42,828 bases of DNA from Fragilariopsis cylindrus CCMP1102 (GCA_900095095.1 FMBT01000266.1:1-42828); one strand, 5' to 3'; shown: positions 1 to 11,600, counted from the stretch's first letter. Program-made: numbers and translations. The notes: generated by a model from the letters alone, not told the origin.

Positions 1-2
1 GT

Positions 3-321
3 AAAATTGCCACAATCTTCTTGCCTCCAGTGCTGGAACAGTTATGGTCCACAATGCTTCAATTGGATGTGCCAGCACAATTAAATTTGGGTGGATGTGG
101 TAAAATCCCACCACATAACAAAATTGTCATACAGACAGATGGTATTCCATGCTCAAAGCCCTGACTAACCCAGTCACATGCATGGTGCTTTCATAGATTC
201 AATAGCTAAAGCAAGAATAGATGTCTTACTAATAGCTAATATGCTTCAAATAGGTGTTCCTAAAGTTGATTTTAGTTGGCTCCTGTATGATAATCCCAGG
301 AAACAAAAACTTTCTATGTGA
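3..321 (+). pseudogene. Broken ORF fragment at the left edge, unknown
   Basis: Frame 3 reads without a stop from the window edge to TGA at 162. The +1 neighbouring frame then continues from about 169 to a TGA near 319 with similar amino-acid texture: first part LPPVLEQLWSTML, second part IDVLLIANMLQIGVPKVDFS. One base change would join them into about 105 residues. It lies inside the repeat element, so it may be a relic of an element-encoded protein. I recognise no domain. Confidence 0.25.
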
Positions 322-1256
322 GTTTTTTCTACAGGCAGGCATTATATGATATTTTCAATGGCCTTGCATTACAGCCTTTGTTACTCCATCCTTGTCCAAT
401 GCAATAGTTGCTCCGGCCCACGCACCAAGTTGTTGACTCTGGGGCTGTCTCTTCCTTGCTGCATCTTGCATGCTACTAGAACCTATGTTTGGGTGTATCT
501 ATGGTTGAAAGTCCTTAGTTGGCTGTAGTATGAGAGCTTGAGTTTTTTTGCATGCAGCACCTATCAGCTAAAATTAGGCAATGGCTTAATAAGAGAATCT
601 AACACATCAAAATTGCTAGGTAATTTTTTGTAAGTCATACTCTTCTTGCTGCCTATAGTACACAAATATAACAGATATATTCTGAACATTGCATTATTAC
701 TATTATTATTACTGATGAAGAACCATGCTGCCATAATATGTGGGTTATTCTACACACAACACAATGTCATATGTGGTGTATACCCATTGAATCAACAGCA
801 ACATCATCAGCAGAAGCAACTGACTGGTATATTTTCAACAATACTGACTGCTTGGAATAAACGAGTTTTCTTGGCGAGTTCCGGATGCGTGATAGGCTCG
901 TTGGAGCTATTATTTTTGCTAGAAGACCTTTTTCCGGAAAATAAAGTTATGCAACCCATTATATGTTTGAACTTTATATGTCTGCTAGACAATATTGGTG
1001 AACAGGTGTTTAGCTAAAATCCACTAGATTTATTTTGCACGAGGTGTGCCATGTGAACCAGAAGCCTTTTCTTGGGGGCTTTAGGTGGGTTAGTTTATTT
1101 TATGAGAGTATTTGTGTGGATGTTCCTAAAAAAAATGGTGTGGAAGTATTTGGCAACCAACAGTAAAAAAAAATGAGGAAAGTGAATAAATTCTGTGTTC
1201 TAATTTACCTGGTGGTATGTTTAAAGAATGAAATGTGTGTATTTTGGACCAAACGA

Positions 1257-1725
1257 TTTATGATCAAAATGAACAGCAAAATATCTCATTTGAAAGGGTT
1301 TCAGAGGACAACACCAGATGAATTGGGTGCACTAGCATCCACATAGAGTACTAGAACATTGTGTTTGCCTCCTACAACTTTTCTACTCCTGTGGTTGCAG
1401 AATGATATTACTTTCGCTGTTGATGAAGGCACACAAACAACATGATTTTTGATCAAAATGAGCAACAAAATATTTCATTTGAAAGGGTTTCAGAGGACAA
1501 CACCAGATGAATTGGGTGCACTAGCATCCACATAGAGTACTAGAACATTGTGTTTGCCTCCTACAACTTTTCTACTCCTGTGGTTGCAGAATGATATTAC
1601 TTTCGCTGTTGTTGAAGCTACACAAACAACATGATTTTTGATCAAAATGAGCAACCAAATATCTCATTTGAAAGGGTTTTTAGATGACATCATCAGATGG
1701 ACCAGGTACACTAGCATCCATCATA
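1257..1725 (+). repeat. Tandem repeat, 189-bp unit, about 2.4 copies (copy A)
   Basis: The landmark ATCTCATTTGAAAGGG (ATTTCATTTG in one unit) starts at about 1283, 1472 and 1661, a constant spacing of 189 bp. Units one and two are almost identical over their whole length and differ in a few bases near GTTGATGAAGGC/GTTGTTGAAGCT. The third unit decays after about 60 bp. The same unit, more diverged, recurs six times at 23.9-25.0 kb. It is a minisatellite carried by the repeat element. Confidence 0.85.
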
Positions 1726-2029
1726 CCCATACCTACAAGGTCCTTATAATATTTAGGTTTCCATGGAGGGTATGAAGGTATAGGGTTGCATTAACCGCAA
1801 AATGGGTCATTTAGTAAAGGCCCCAAAACAGGTTTTTCCACTTTTGTGCGCACCTAAGCTGGATCATCAACACAAAGCACCAGGAGCAAGTTTCCTTTGG
1901 TATATATGGTGCATCCCATCCATATATTTTTGGATGATTCACTTCCTTGAGCGTACTGTATGTCCACAAAGCACTGCAAATTGGCCATTTTTAGGGGTTA
2001 TTTGATGTGTTCCATGTGTTAGCCTACAT

Positions 2030-2222
2030 TATGAGATACCAGTAGGCTCACAAGACTAAGAATTATAACATTTCTCCATCCAATAGTTCAATTGTAAACT
2101 TAATAGATTAATTTTCCAAAAAAATATCCCTTTAGGTGTATATACTTGATGCTAAAGTTGTTATTATATACTTCACTAACAAATACTAGTAAAATTTGGG
2201 CATGATTTAGTTTCTATTTCAA
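2030..2222 (-). repeat. Terminal inverted repeat of copy A
   Basis: Read on the minus strand this segment begins GAAATAGAAACTAAATCATG and aligns over about 190 bp with 23655-23840 read on the plus strand. Shared stretches include ACTAGTATTTGTTAGTG, GTATATAATAACAACTTTAG and GCCTACTGGTATCTC. I judge identity by eye at roughly 80-85%. The outer end points toward the FEX gene. Host sequence appears to begin at about 2223. Confidence 0.7.
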
Positions 2223-2320
2223 TGACTAGTTCCACGCGGAGATTTAATCATGCTAAAATTCAAAAGAATAGTGTGTCTGTTTGAGGGGTGTAACGCACCA
2301 AAGTAACCTTCCCCCGAAAC

Positions 2321-2392
2321 GTTCGTTCGTGCGATTTTTTTTCGCACGATCAATCATTCGTGCGATTTTTTTTCACTTTTCGCGATTTTTTT
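2321..2392. repeat. Reiterated CGTGCGATTTTTTT units with a hairpin, upstream of FEX
   Basis: CGTGCGA followed by a T run occurs near 2328 and 2359, with a shorter form (CGCGA plus T8) near 2380. Around the first T run, the arms CGTGCGA (2328-2334) and TCGCACG (2342-2348) are perfect inverted complements. The site is about 390 bp upstream of the FEX start. It could be a regulatory element or leftover insertion debris, and nothing here proves function. Confidence 0.4.
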
Positions 2393-2568
2393 TACGCCAG
2401 TACCGGTAGTATCTTTTTCGAAGCACTCAAGATGTGATGTTATCTCTATTATTTGTCTGAGGTTGCTCGTAATGCTGAAATAATGCATGCAGCTAGCTGT
2501 CAAGCAGCAAACAAAACATAACGGCGAACAATCTTCTAACCATCCACCGAAAGAAATAATACAAGCAA

Positions 2569-2589
2569 AGAGAGAGAGAGAGAGAGAGA
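2569..2589. repeat. GA microsatellite in the FEX 5' region
   Basis: A 21-base run of alternating A and G sits about 140 bp before the FEX start codon. A TCGAATCGA/GACTCGA-type repeat (about 2668-2710) lies between it and the ATG. Both probably fall in the promoter or 5' UTR. Confidence 0.7.
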
Positions 2590-2728
2590 ATAACCCAATC
2601 TTCGCTCCATCCGTAATACATCGATAGTATAAAACTTAACAAAAAGGGATCCCATCAAAAGCCTAAATCGAATCAATCGAATCGACTCGAATCGACCTGA
2701 CTCGACTCGCAACAATAGAAAATAATAA

Positions 2729-5116
2729 ATGTCAATGTCTTCTCCTTTGGAGAAACATGTAGGCGATGATGATGGCGGTGGGACGGCATCATTATTATCA
2801 TCAGCATTTGCACCTATACCTAAAAATGAAACAGAAGCAAAAGAAACATTCCGTCAGGAACCTATTGATAAAGCACATGGTGCTTCTGCTATTTCATGGC
2901 CAGAGCATGTAGATAACTTTCATCATAGTCTTGCATCTAATGATATAACATCATCAAGATCGTTTTCGCTTCGAAATAATAATGGCAATCGTAATCATCA
3001 CGTTACTGGAATATCAACATTACGAAAACGACGACGTAGTAAAAACAGTACAGCAAGTGCAAGTAGCGGTAAAAGTAGTAATAGTACTACACTTGGCGGT
3101 GGTGGCGGTGATGGTGTGTCAACTTCTTCCATCGGTGGTGGTGTTGGTAGTAGTAATTCCATTCGATCAATTATTATGGAATCACAAGAATTAGGAGGAA
3201 TTCAAGATTCAAAGATTGATGAAGAGTATGATGATGACATCGAAACTGTGCTCGATGTGGCTGCGGCTGATGCGGCTGTGGATATTATTTCAGAGCAGAT
3301 GGATGAGCAGGATAGTGGTGTGGATGGCACCGAAGCTCCTCCTGGAGAAGCGAACACCGGTGTCGTAAATAAATCATCAACTTCAATACCAACAGTAACA
3401 AAGAAGACAAGAAAATCAAAACCAAATCCAAAAGCAGTACCAATGTGGGAACAATATATTAATAGGCACATACAACTATTAGTTAGTTTAGCATTATTTA
3501 GTTACTTGGGTGAATACTTACGTTATGTAACAGAATATTTCTTTGGTGGAGCATGTCATCATACTAATACAACGTACTGGGATGCAACTGGTCTAAATAT
3601 ATGTACAACAGATTTTGGTACTGGACTTGGAACTGGTGGTGGCTTCTTTCTTGATTTACCAGCAAATGTTATTGGTTGTTTTATGATGGGACTATTAGTT
3701 AGTGGTGATGGTGAATCAATAGCAATTAATTTACCAGTTGCAGCATTATCGCGTGAATCAAAATTTCAAAATTGGATTGTAACACATGTTGGTCTACGAA
3801 CAGGATTATGTGGTTCATTAACAACGTTCGCATCATGGAATACACAAATGGTTATTATGATTTGTGGTGGATCTGGTACAGAATTAGGTTATTCACAGTG
3901 GATGTCATCTATATGGGGATACATTATTGGTTTATTTGCAGCATTACAATCATATCAATTTGGTGTAGCAGTTGCATATGCATTATCAAGAAAATTTAAT
4001 CCCCATTTAGCTATGGAAGCTGATTTAATTGTAGACAAAAGATCAATTGGTGTATTAACTAATCGTGACTTACCTGACTTTGAACGTCGTTTTCTACATT
4101 CTATTGTACTAAATGAAGATGTAGCAGCAGCAGAAGAAGAACAGGTAACTCGTAAAGAAGGAGAAGGAGAAGAAGAAGCACAAGAAGGAGCACAAGCAGA
4201 AACAAAAGAAAATCTACATAAGTATGGTGATACCCATGAATCATACTATGATAATCATATACACCATTTACGTGTATGGAAACATTCAACGGACGATCAT
4301 CGTGGGGGTAAGAATAAAGAAAATACAACTACTACCACAACTAATACAATTACGAATACAGAAAATTATGTACAAGAATTACAAGAAATTGAAAAGAATT
4401 TATTAGTTGATCGTATAGAACCACGTCAAGAATTATTAGACATAGCAAGAGACGCTGGCTGGGATGTTGGTGCATTACGCAATTGGACAACCCAATTAGA
4501 CAATGAAGAAAAGAAGCGCATTATTAATGAAAGCGGTGGTAGTCGTGCCGATACTGGTCTCGAAGAACAAATTGAGGATGCATATTATAGTTATAGTTCA
4601 GGCAAATCAACATCACCATTATGGGAAGTGAGTTTTAATCTAACATTATTCTTAGTGTGTACAGCTTTGCTTTTATATGGATTCATTTACCTTAAGGGTA
4701 AAACTGATTCAGTATCAACAAATACACGTGGTCAATTTTTAGCAGCTTTGTTGTCACCATTTGGTACATATTCACGTTGGTATTTAAGTAGATTAAATGG
4801 TAGTATAAGATCTAAATACTGGGAATGGCTCCCTATAGGTACATTCTTAGCAAATATGATTGCATCAATAATATCAGCATTATGTGCAGCTTTCGCATTA
4901 AAAGTAACAGATGATCAATACCTAGCCAATGCATTCTTAGGTGCAATAAAAACTGGTTATGCTGGTTCAATGAGTACTGTATCAACCTTTGTTGCAGAAA
5001 TAACAGGCTTATCCCGCGCTCTACCACGGTATTTTTGGTCGTTCTACTATGGTTTTGGTTCAATTTTTATTGCACTTATATTAGGTGTATGTAGTTATGT
5101 ATGGGCTGTTGTATAA
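2729..5116 (+). CDS. FEX: Two-domain fluoride exporter (FEX/CrcB family), 795 aa
   Basis: A passive F- channel/exporter expected in the plasma membrane, where it protects against fluoride. The first ~235 residues are low-complexity (Ser, Gly, Asp). A first CrcB-like domain spans about 240-425, with LPANVIGCFMMG (conserved Asn) and GLCGSLTTFASW (the TTF-type loop). An acidic, Lys/Thr-rich linker follows. A single hydrophobic helix at about 632-652 (FNLTLFLVCTALLLYGFIYL) precedes the second CrcB domain, about 667-795, with FLANMIASIISA and SMSTVSTFVAEI. Two CrcB repeats joined by one extra helix is the known eukaryotic FEX layout, which inverts the second half; bacteria use separate small subunits. 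The frame is intact and intronless. ATG at 2729 is the first in frame. The N-terminus and linker are much longer than in yeast FEX. Confidence 0.92.
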   Translation: MSMSSPLEKHVGDDDGGGTASLLSSAFAPIPKNETEAKETFRQEPIDKAHGASAISWPEHVDNFHHSLASNDITSSRSFSLRNNNGNRNHHVTGISTLRKRRRSKNSTASASSGKSSNSTTLGGGGGDGVSTSSIGGGVGSSNSIRSIIMESQELGGIQDSKIDEEYDDDIETVLDVAAADAAVDIISEQMDEQDSGVDGTEAPPGEANTGVVNKSSTSIPTVTKKTRKSKPNPKAVPMWEQYINRHIQLLVSLALFSYLGEYLRYVTEYFFGGACHHTNTTYWDATGLNICTTDFGTGLGTGGGFFLDLPANVIGCFMMGLLVSGDGESIAINLPVAALSRESKFQNWIVTHVGLRTGLCGSLTTFASWNTQMVIMICGGSGTELGYSQWMSSIWGYIIGLFAALQSYQFGVAVAYALSRKFNPHLAMEADLIVDKRSIGVLTNRDLPDFERRFLHSIVLNEDVAAAEEEQVTRKEGEGEEEAQEGAQAETKENLHKYGDTHESYYDNHIHHLRVWKHSTDDHRGGKNKENTTTTTTNTITNTENYVQELQEIEKNLLVDRIEPRQELLDIARDAGWDVGALRNWTTQLDNEEKKRIINESGGSRADTGLEEQIEDAYYSYSSGKSTSPLWEVSFNLTLFLVCTALLLYGFIYLKGKTDSVSTNTRGQFLAALLSPFGTYSRWYLSRLNGSIRSKYWEWLPIGTFLANMIASIISALCAAFALKVTDDQYLANAFLGAIKTGYAGSMSTVSTFVAEITGLSRALPRYFWSFYYGFGSIFIALILGVCSYVWAVV

Positions 5117-5599
5117 AAACCAATAGTAAATGTTAAATGATAATTATAGAAAATACATAAAATGAGATATATGCTAAAAAATAAACAAATATGCGTGAAA
5201 AGAAAGGTAAATTTCAAATAGATATTTGATGTAACAGTGACGATTATAATTCTTCGTATAGCATTCTTATTCTGCCTTCCATTTATCCCAACTATTGCTA
5301 CGATCATTGTCGTTCTTCTTCCAAACTAGGACTGCTAGTATATAGGTATTAATAGTAGACAAAAACCACTGGTATTCAAGTCATCCCTTCTATGATTTTA
5401 AACGACGTCTTTGCATGGTCCAAGCCCTTATATCTTCCCACAGGTTTCCTTTTTCTAGCATTTCTTTTTGGTTTTACTCCTAGTAACCCACTTTCAATCA
5501 TACTTACCTTTGTTATTGTATCTCAAGCTTGTGCTATCTGCTGTGCAAGTTCCATCAGTATTGGGCAATGCCAAAGTAGGAGTTACCAGTTGGATTGCT
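5117..5599. other. Spacer downstream of FEX, no gene seen
   Basis: AT-rich DNA after the FEX stop, presumably holding its 3' UTR (AATAAA-like words such as AAAATAAAC near 5178). Short frames on either strand show no conserved motif. The minus strand of the last ~200 bp may continue the Ser/Pro-rich relic described next. Confidence 0.4.
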
Positions 5600-6060
5600 A
5601 GTACCTGGAATGAAAAAGAAACTCAGTCAACACTTGGAAAACTCGGACTAACACTTTGATTGGAACTCGGTCCGGAACTAGGTTACTACTTGGGACAGTA
5701 GACTTTAGTGGTGCCAGCAGTCTTGCATTATTGTCCTAATTTGACTACTTTTCCAGTTCCGGGAGCGTGTCTTCGGCAAGGGGAGGATGACTCTCGGCTA
5801 CCCAAGTTGCATAATCTCTTAGTTCGTTCATTATTATAGCGGAATGTAGTCCAATCTTCCAAAGTTGGCGATTCTATTATTACGTTTGGAAGTTAGTCGG
5901 AAACGATGCAGGGGACGTTATATTTTAATAAAGAAGGTGTTATAGAAGGTACCGATGATGATCTGCAGTCGGTACGCCGCTTCAGATCCAGACCAGGAAA
6001 AGAGCTAGAAGAAGCACTCGGATCAACACTCGATGCTGCGCTTGGATCCGTATTGAGTTG
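5600..6060 (-). pseudogene. Relic of a Ser/Pro-repeat protein gene
   Basis: On the minus strand several short open segments in different frames carry related texture. 6060-5893 contains DPSAASSVDPSASSSSFPG. 5856-5745 has WTTFRYNN in one frame and ELRDYATWVAESHPPLAED in the next. 5682-5623 has PSSGPSSNQSVSPSFPS. Proline-serine repeats of this kind are common in diatom secreted proteins. No single frame stays open, no start is visible, and at least three frame changes would be needed. I read it as a decayed or badly sequenced gene; its function is unknown. Confidence 0.4.
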
Positions 6061-6171
6061 CTAGCGCGCCTCTTACCAGAAGCCTATTTTTTTTAATTGG
6101 TCTTGAACTTCTCCTTTTTTACCTTAAAGTACTTACTAGCTATGGTAAATTATTGTTGCTGCTGTTGCTGT

Positions 6172-7756
6172 CTATCGTACATCTTGTCTTATTCTTCGTC
6201 TTGCTTTTCGTTCGAAACGTTTTTGTTCCATTTCTTCTTTGGTTGCTGGTGGAATATTCATTTTAGATTTCATCTTTCTATTTCTTTCACTACGTCGTAT
6301 TCGTTTCGAACGTGTATTACTTCTTGATAGTTTCTTTCTTCTCCGTCTTATTATCTTTGTTGTTCTGATTCTGATTCGGATCCATCTTATCATTATCATC
6401 ATACCACGCAATATTATTTTTGTTATTAATTTTACGTTTCAGTTTTAATCCCATTCGTTCTTTGTATATCCAATCTTCTTCATTAATGGCATATCAATAA
6501 ATTTTAATAATGGATCATGATATTGATATTGCATATGATAGACGAAGAATCATCTAGATGATCATCATCGATGTCATCATCATTAACATGTACATTTACA
6601 TCGGCAGTAATATCGCTACCACTTTTTTTCTGATCATCATCATCTTTTTTATTTCGACGACGACCAAGTGGTATAGTAATACGTTTCATAAATTGTCCAT
6701 TATCACCAATACGTTCTAACAGATATATTTCTTGACACCAAAATGATATAGACGATAAAGGAGGAGAAGTAGTAGGAGGAGTAGTATTAGTATTAGTATT
6801 AGTTATCATTTGTCTTTGAGCTTCTTTTGCTTCCTGAATGGAATTAAAATTAGAGGATATTGTCATATGTGGTATAAATGACGACCATTACTTTTTAGTG
6901 ATTCCGAACAGATTGGAAATTCTTTTTCTAATAATGATTGTAATTCAATAATTGGTTCTCCTTCTACTATATTATCCTTATCCTTATCATTCTCCTTATC
7001 ACCATCATCCTTAGTTATTGAAGGACGACGACGAAAACTACTACTACTATAACGGATATAACCATAATACACCCCTTCTAGATGTACCGAATGTTCCAGT
7101 TCCATTATTACAATTGTTATTGATATTCAGTGTAATCCAAAATGGTTCAATTTGTTTGGTGGCATTACGAAGTTTCTTCATAGTCCTAATAATATTATTA
7201 TTATCTTTATCCCTATTATTACTTTGTTGTTGTTGTTGTGGATAATAGGATGATGGTGGAATAGTAATAAAAGGATATAATAAATTGACATGTTGGTGGC
7301 CAACGAAAGAAACCTGGATCCTGTAATTCATTCGTATTCGTGTCAAGATTTTCCAAACATCATTCTCATAATCAACACTACTATTTGTACAGTACTAGTA
7401 CTTTGTAAAATTTCCTCTTCTTCTTCTTGAAATAATTCTGATGATGATGATGATGATGATGCTGATGACGATGATGATGATGGTGGTACCAAACAAACCG
7501 TAAAGGAATGACTTTTTGTATAATTAATATTATTATAATTACAGTTATTATTTTCATCATCCGCTTGATGAAGAAGCTTTGACTTTAGATAACTTCTATT
7601 ATAGTTGCTATTACTGTTACTGTTGCTGTTACTAACAAAAACAAAACCATCGATGACTACTACTACTCCTACTAATGTACTACTAACAAATAACAATGTT
7701 AACCATTGGAATAGTGTCGCCCCTACTGCTGCTGCTGCTGCTTTATTTATTGTCAT
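6172..7756 (-). pseudogene. 2H phosphoesterase (2'-5' RNA ligase superfamily), frame-disrupted
   Basis: The protein pieces, read in order on the minus strand, give an N-terminal hydrophobic helix (LFQWLTLLFVSSTLVGVVVV, residues ~14-33, signal peptide or anchor) and a Ser-rich stretch. The phosphoesterase core follows, with PPHVNLLYPF (His codon 7290-7292) and FIPHMTIS (His codon 6867-6869). These are the two H-x-T/S-type motifs that form the 2H active site; the first has Asn in the third position. A charged C-terminal tail ends at 6172. 2H enzymes hydrolyse or join 2',3'-cyclic or 2'-5' linkages in RNA or cyclic nucleotides. At least eight one-base frame changes split the gene (near 7370, 7318, 7293, 7046, 6872, 6545, 6490 and 6330). 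No substitution-type nonsense codon is needed. Recent pseudogene or locally poor sequence; start is the ATG at 7756. Confidence 0.6.
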
Positions 7757-8630
7757 TATTGTCCGCAAGAGTATAGTTATAGTATGCCTGATTATTGTGG
7801 TTGGTCCATTAATAGCAATATGCTTTTATTAGCAATCCTTTCTGTCTTTTACGATGTGGCTGTTACCACAATCGCAATCAAATAAAGCAAAAATGAAGAA
7901 AAGATACGACTAACTTACAAAATTCCGAGCTGTATACGGAAAAGCCAAACGTGGTTTCGGTCCGTCTGCCGCTAGTCATGCAATATCCATACAGTAGATT
8001 CGATGAATTCGATTCGATTCATTCGATTAAAATTATCAAAATTTTTGTTGCCCCCTTTGAAAGCGATAGGAAAAGTCCGTCCGTCCTTCACGCATTTTGA
8101 AAGCGAAAGCAAAGAAATGCATTTTAAATTTTGATGTACATTACGGTATGTATTCATCTCTCTATTGACTATCTCTACTACTACTGCAGTACGCAACAGA
8201 GTCAACGAACTACGCACTTTAGGACTAGTCCCTTTTAACGGACGATTTGTTCAGGCAATAAAAAGCTCCGTCCTATTCATGTATCCAAGTAGCCCAGTGT
8301 TCTGTATTACATATCTTTTAGAAACCGATAGATGTACAAGAAAACGTGCGACACACTAGTTATATAATAGCTAGCAGATGGAGAGAATTTTGAGATAGAT
8401 AGATAGATATATAGATATTTCTACTGAGTGAACGAGTTTCCTCTTTTAAGAAAGGGGTACTATATAACAAACGAGAAACAAACGAGATTTGGAGGAATTT
8501 TGGATTGGAGGTCAGAGAGAGAGAGAGAGAGAGAGATTATTGGAAAAAAAGTTGATATTAAAGGTGTCTATTTCAGACAGATAGATATTTTTTCTTCTAG
8601 GATTTCTCATTATTATTTGCAATAATAAGA
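7757..8630. promoter_or_regulatory. Divergent intergenic region between the 2H gene and the helicase
   Basis: About 870 bp separates two divergently transcribed genes and must hold both promoters. Visible elements are a run of ATTCG-type repeats near 8000-8028, a GATA microsatellite (8394-8413) and a GA microsatellite (about 8514-8536) roughly 100 bp before the helicase ATG. No TATA box could be called with confidence. Confidence 0.45.
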
Positions 8631-11600
8631 ATGGGTCCTAATAGTAAAAGGAATCAAGCAGCTGCCGCTCAAGCTGCTGCAAGGAATACACCATCAAGAG
8701 CAAGATTTTCAAAAAGACCACCAGGGCGTGGACGCGGACGTGGCGGCGGTAGGGGAGGTAGAGGCGATGCGGATAAAAAGGATGATAGTATCGGTGGTAG
8801 AGGATCATTATCCGGTGGAAGAGGAAGAGGAAGAGGAAATACTGAAACAACATCACGAGTTATTAATAAAATTCAAAATCGTGTAACCGCACATGGTGTA
8901 ACCTCTTTTTTATCATCATTCCCCTCTACTACTACTACTACTGCCAGTAGTAGTGCTGCTGATGCATCATCATCATCTTCGAATAACAATTCGAGTAATT
9001 CGAATGCCGACAAATTAAAATATTTAGATAAATCGAAATTAGATATTGTAGCTGTGTCAATTGAAACACAAAATTTAATATCAGATTTATTACGTGAATT
9101 GGGAATTGTTAAAAATGACATTATCGACACCAAGTTGAATGGACTCGACACTACGGCTGCGGCGGAAGGAGTAGACCAAGAAAAAGATGAGTGTGCCTAC
9201 TCATCTTCGTCAACGTCCTCATCATCGGATGAATCATATATAGATTATGATCAAAGGATGGAAGAATTTGTTTTAATGGAACAACAATCGGATGCAAGAA
9301 ACGTTGAGATAAGAGGAGGAGGGAAAAAAGAAGAAGTGGACGATGAGGAGGAAGAGGATGCTCAAAAGAAAGAAGAAAAAGAAGAAGAAAAGCAATCTGA
9401 CGACGATAACGATAACGATAACGATAACGATAACGATAAGAGTGATAATGATGAGGGGAAGGAGGGAGATGACAACAAAGATGATAATGATAACGACGAT
9501 ACAATAATTCTTGGTGTTGATAATATTATCAACCTTGATAATGATCAAACATATATACATTTGACACAATATTTATCCTTTTCAAATGAACAAGCTTCAA
9601 AGGCATGTTATGCGATAGATGGATGGCAGCAGGAGGCTCTTCTTGTCAATAATAATGTTGGCAGAGAAGATGATGATAAAGATGATGTTGATGGTGTTGT
9701 GGATGATGATCATCGACTTGAACTTGCAATGGACTGGTTATGTTTACATTTATCGGAACAAGATATTAATAATGGATTTCATCCAAACAAAAACAAAGAT
9801 GCAAATAATAATAAGAACACTAGTTCATCTATCAAAAGGTTATCAGAGTTAACAACAAAATCGTCGAATATCAAAATTAAGGCTATTGCACATCCATCTA
9901 TATCTGTTATAAGTACACCAATAAAAGAACAAGCAAAAGAATGGGCAAAAGAAGTGATATTACAAGAACGAAGTTTAAAATTAATGCGATTAGGATTTCA
10001 TCGTCATGATGCAATGCACATGTTTGAATATATAGATACAAATACAGAGAGTACACCTGCTACACCTGCTGCTGCTGATACTGCTGCTTCCGATTGTTGT
10101 AATGTGATTGATGATCCTGCTTTACCATTTTTATTATCACAAATACAAGATATCAACACTGCTTCTACTAATAACATCAACAATACGAACAACGAAAACT
10201 TACTACAAGAAGCACGTGAAGAACGGGAACAGGAATTGGAAGCCCTTCAAGCTATATACGATGATCGGTTGAATATTGTGTATAGTAGTAGTAGTAGTAG
10301 TATCACCGCTAGTAATGACAGAAAGGATGATGACGACGATGACAAGGATGGCGACGATGACAACACCAGCAATAAGAATAGTATTGATCGATATATAGTA
10401 CAATTGAATCCTGTTACAGAACTTCGTGATCCAGCTAAAGTTGAAGAATGTTACCTGCATGTATTTTTGGGTGGTCGTGGGCGTGCTAATCGATTTTTTT
10501 ATCCTATGAAGGGTCAAATACCACTCCTGTTATTTGTTTCGCGTCCATTATTACCACCTTCATTAATAAGAAAAATACAGATTATGATCGGTAAACAAGC
10601 GAATGAACTTATGAATAATAGTACTGAACACGAGAATGATAGTGAACATCCAATACCAATTATATTTGATATAATACATTATTTAGAAGAAAATCTTCCA
10701 TTAGTGCATCGTACTTTTTGTGATGAACAACGTCGGAAAGAATTTGAAGCGAATCAAATCCGTCTACTCAAACAACGACAAATTGAGATTGAAAAATCAG
10801 AAAAAACAATGGAATTATTATATGATATTAACAACAAAGGTAAAAATAGTAGTGATAGTGGAAGTAGTGGGAGTATTGGCGGAGCTTCAGTTGCTATTGC
10901 TGCTGGTCGAAGACAACGTGCAAAGTTAAAAGCAGCCGAAAAAGTATATGACCGTCCAGATCAAATGGACCATTTGAATAAAGAATATAGAAGAAAACAA
11001 GACATCCGAGTTAAGGATGCACAACATCAAGCAGCAACTGTTAGATCTACATATGCAGAACAAGCTATACGTAGACGACAAAAGGTAATAGTTGATGAAG
11101 AAGCAGAACGTTGCTCACGATCTGCTCTGAGTTGTGCAATACGAGTAGGTAAATCTATTACAGAAGCAAGAATTGATGCAGAAAAGGCACGTATAGAATC
11201 GTATCGTGATAGTGGTGTTACTTTATTATCAGGTGGTGGCGAAGATAAAATTGCTTTTGACAATGCCAAGGACGATGATGATGATGAAAATGATGATGAT
11301 ATGCAGAAAAAAGTTACAGTAGAAGCAGTAACAATAGGAGAAAATAACAAGGACAATATACCTTGTTCTCGTCCTTGTCCTTCCGCTGTCGAACCAACTA
11401 CTGATTCTGCAAAATTTATGGAATCAGCGACCACGACAACGACTACAGGCACCGCCAGTTCTACGTCTACTGCAACTACTAATGTTAATAATTGCAGTAA
11501 TGATGATGGAGCTATTACAGTTGTTGCTGCAGCGAAGATTTCAGATAATAATAGTAATAGAGGTCCGACACCACACACTTCTGCATTTATGGATCGCCTG

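Larger units (their letters stand above)
1..2222. mobile_element. Repeat element copy A (right part), truncated by window edge
   Basis: This stretch belongs to a repeat family that occurs again at about 23655-26250. Shared parts are a 189-bp tandem repeat, the phrase around GGCCCCAAAACAGG (near 1823 here, near 25852 in copy B), and a terminal segment of about 190 bp. That terminal segment is in opposite orientation in the two copies. The left end lies outside the window. Only short, broken reading frames are visible, including one at 646-1017 of unknown nature, and no transposase motif could be recognised. The long inverted end, lack of a conserved ORF and internal minisatellite suggest a non-autonomous DNA transposon. 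Family assignment is inference. Confidence 0.6.

Noticed and set aside
646-1017. 123-residue frame near the left edge
   Set aside because: Begins in repeat-element DNA, with no recognisable domain and mixed composition; not supported as a gene.
1257-1725. CRISPR-like array
   Set aside because: Units are 189 bp and contiguous without unique spacers; this is a tandem minisatellite in a eukaryotic element.
5392-5659. Two short overlapping plus-strand frames after FEX
   Set aside because: Hydrophobic composition arises from AT-rich DNA; they overlap the minus-strand Ser/Pro relic.
7757-7768. Start at 7768 for the 2H gene
   Set aside because: That codon is TTG on the minus strand; the first ATG is at 7756.
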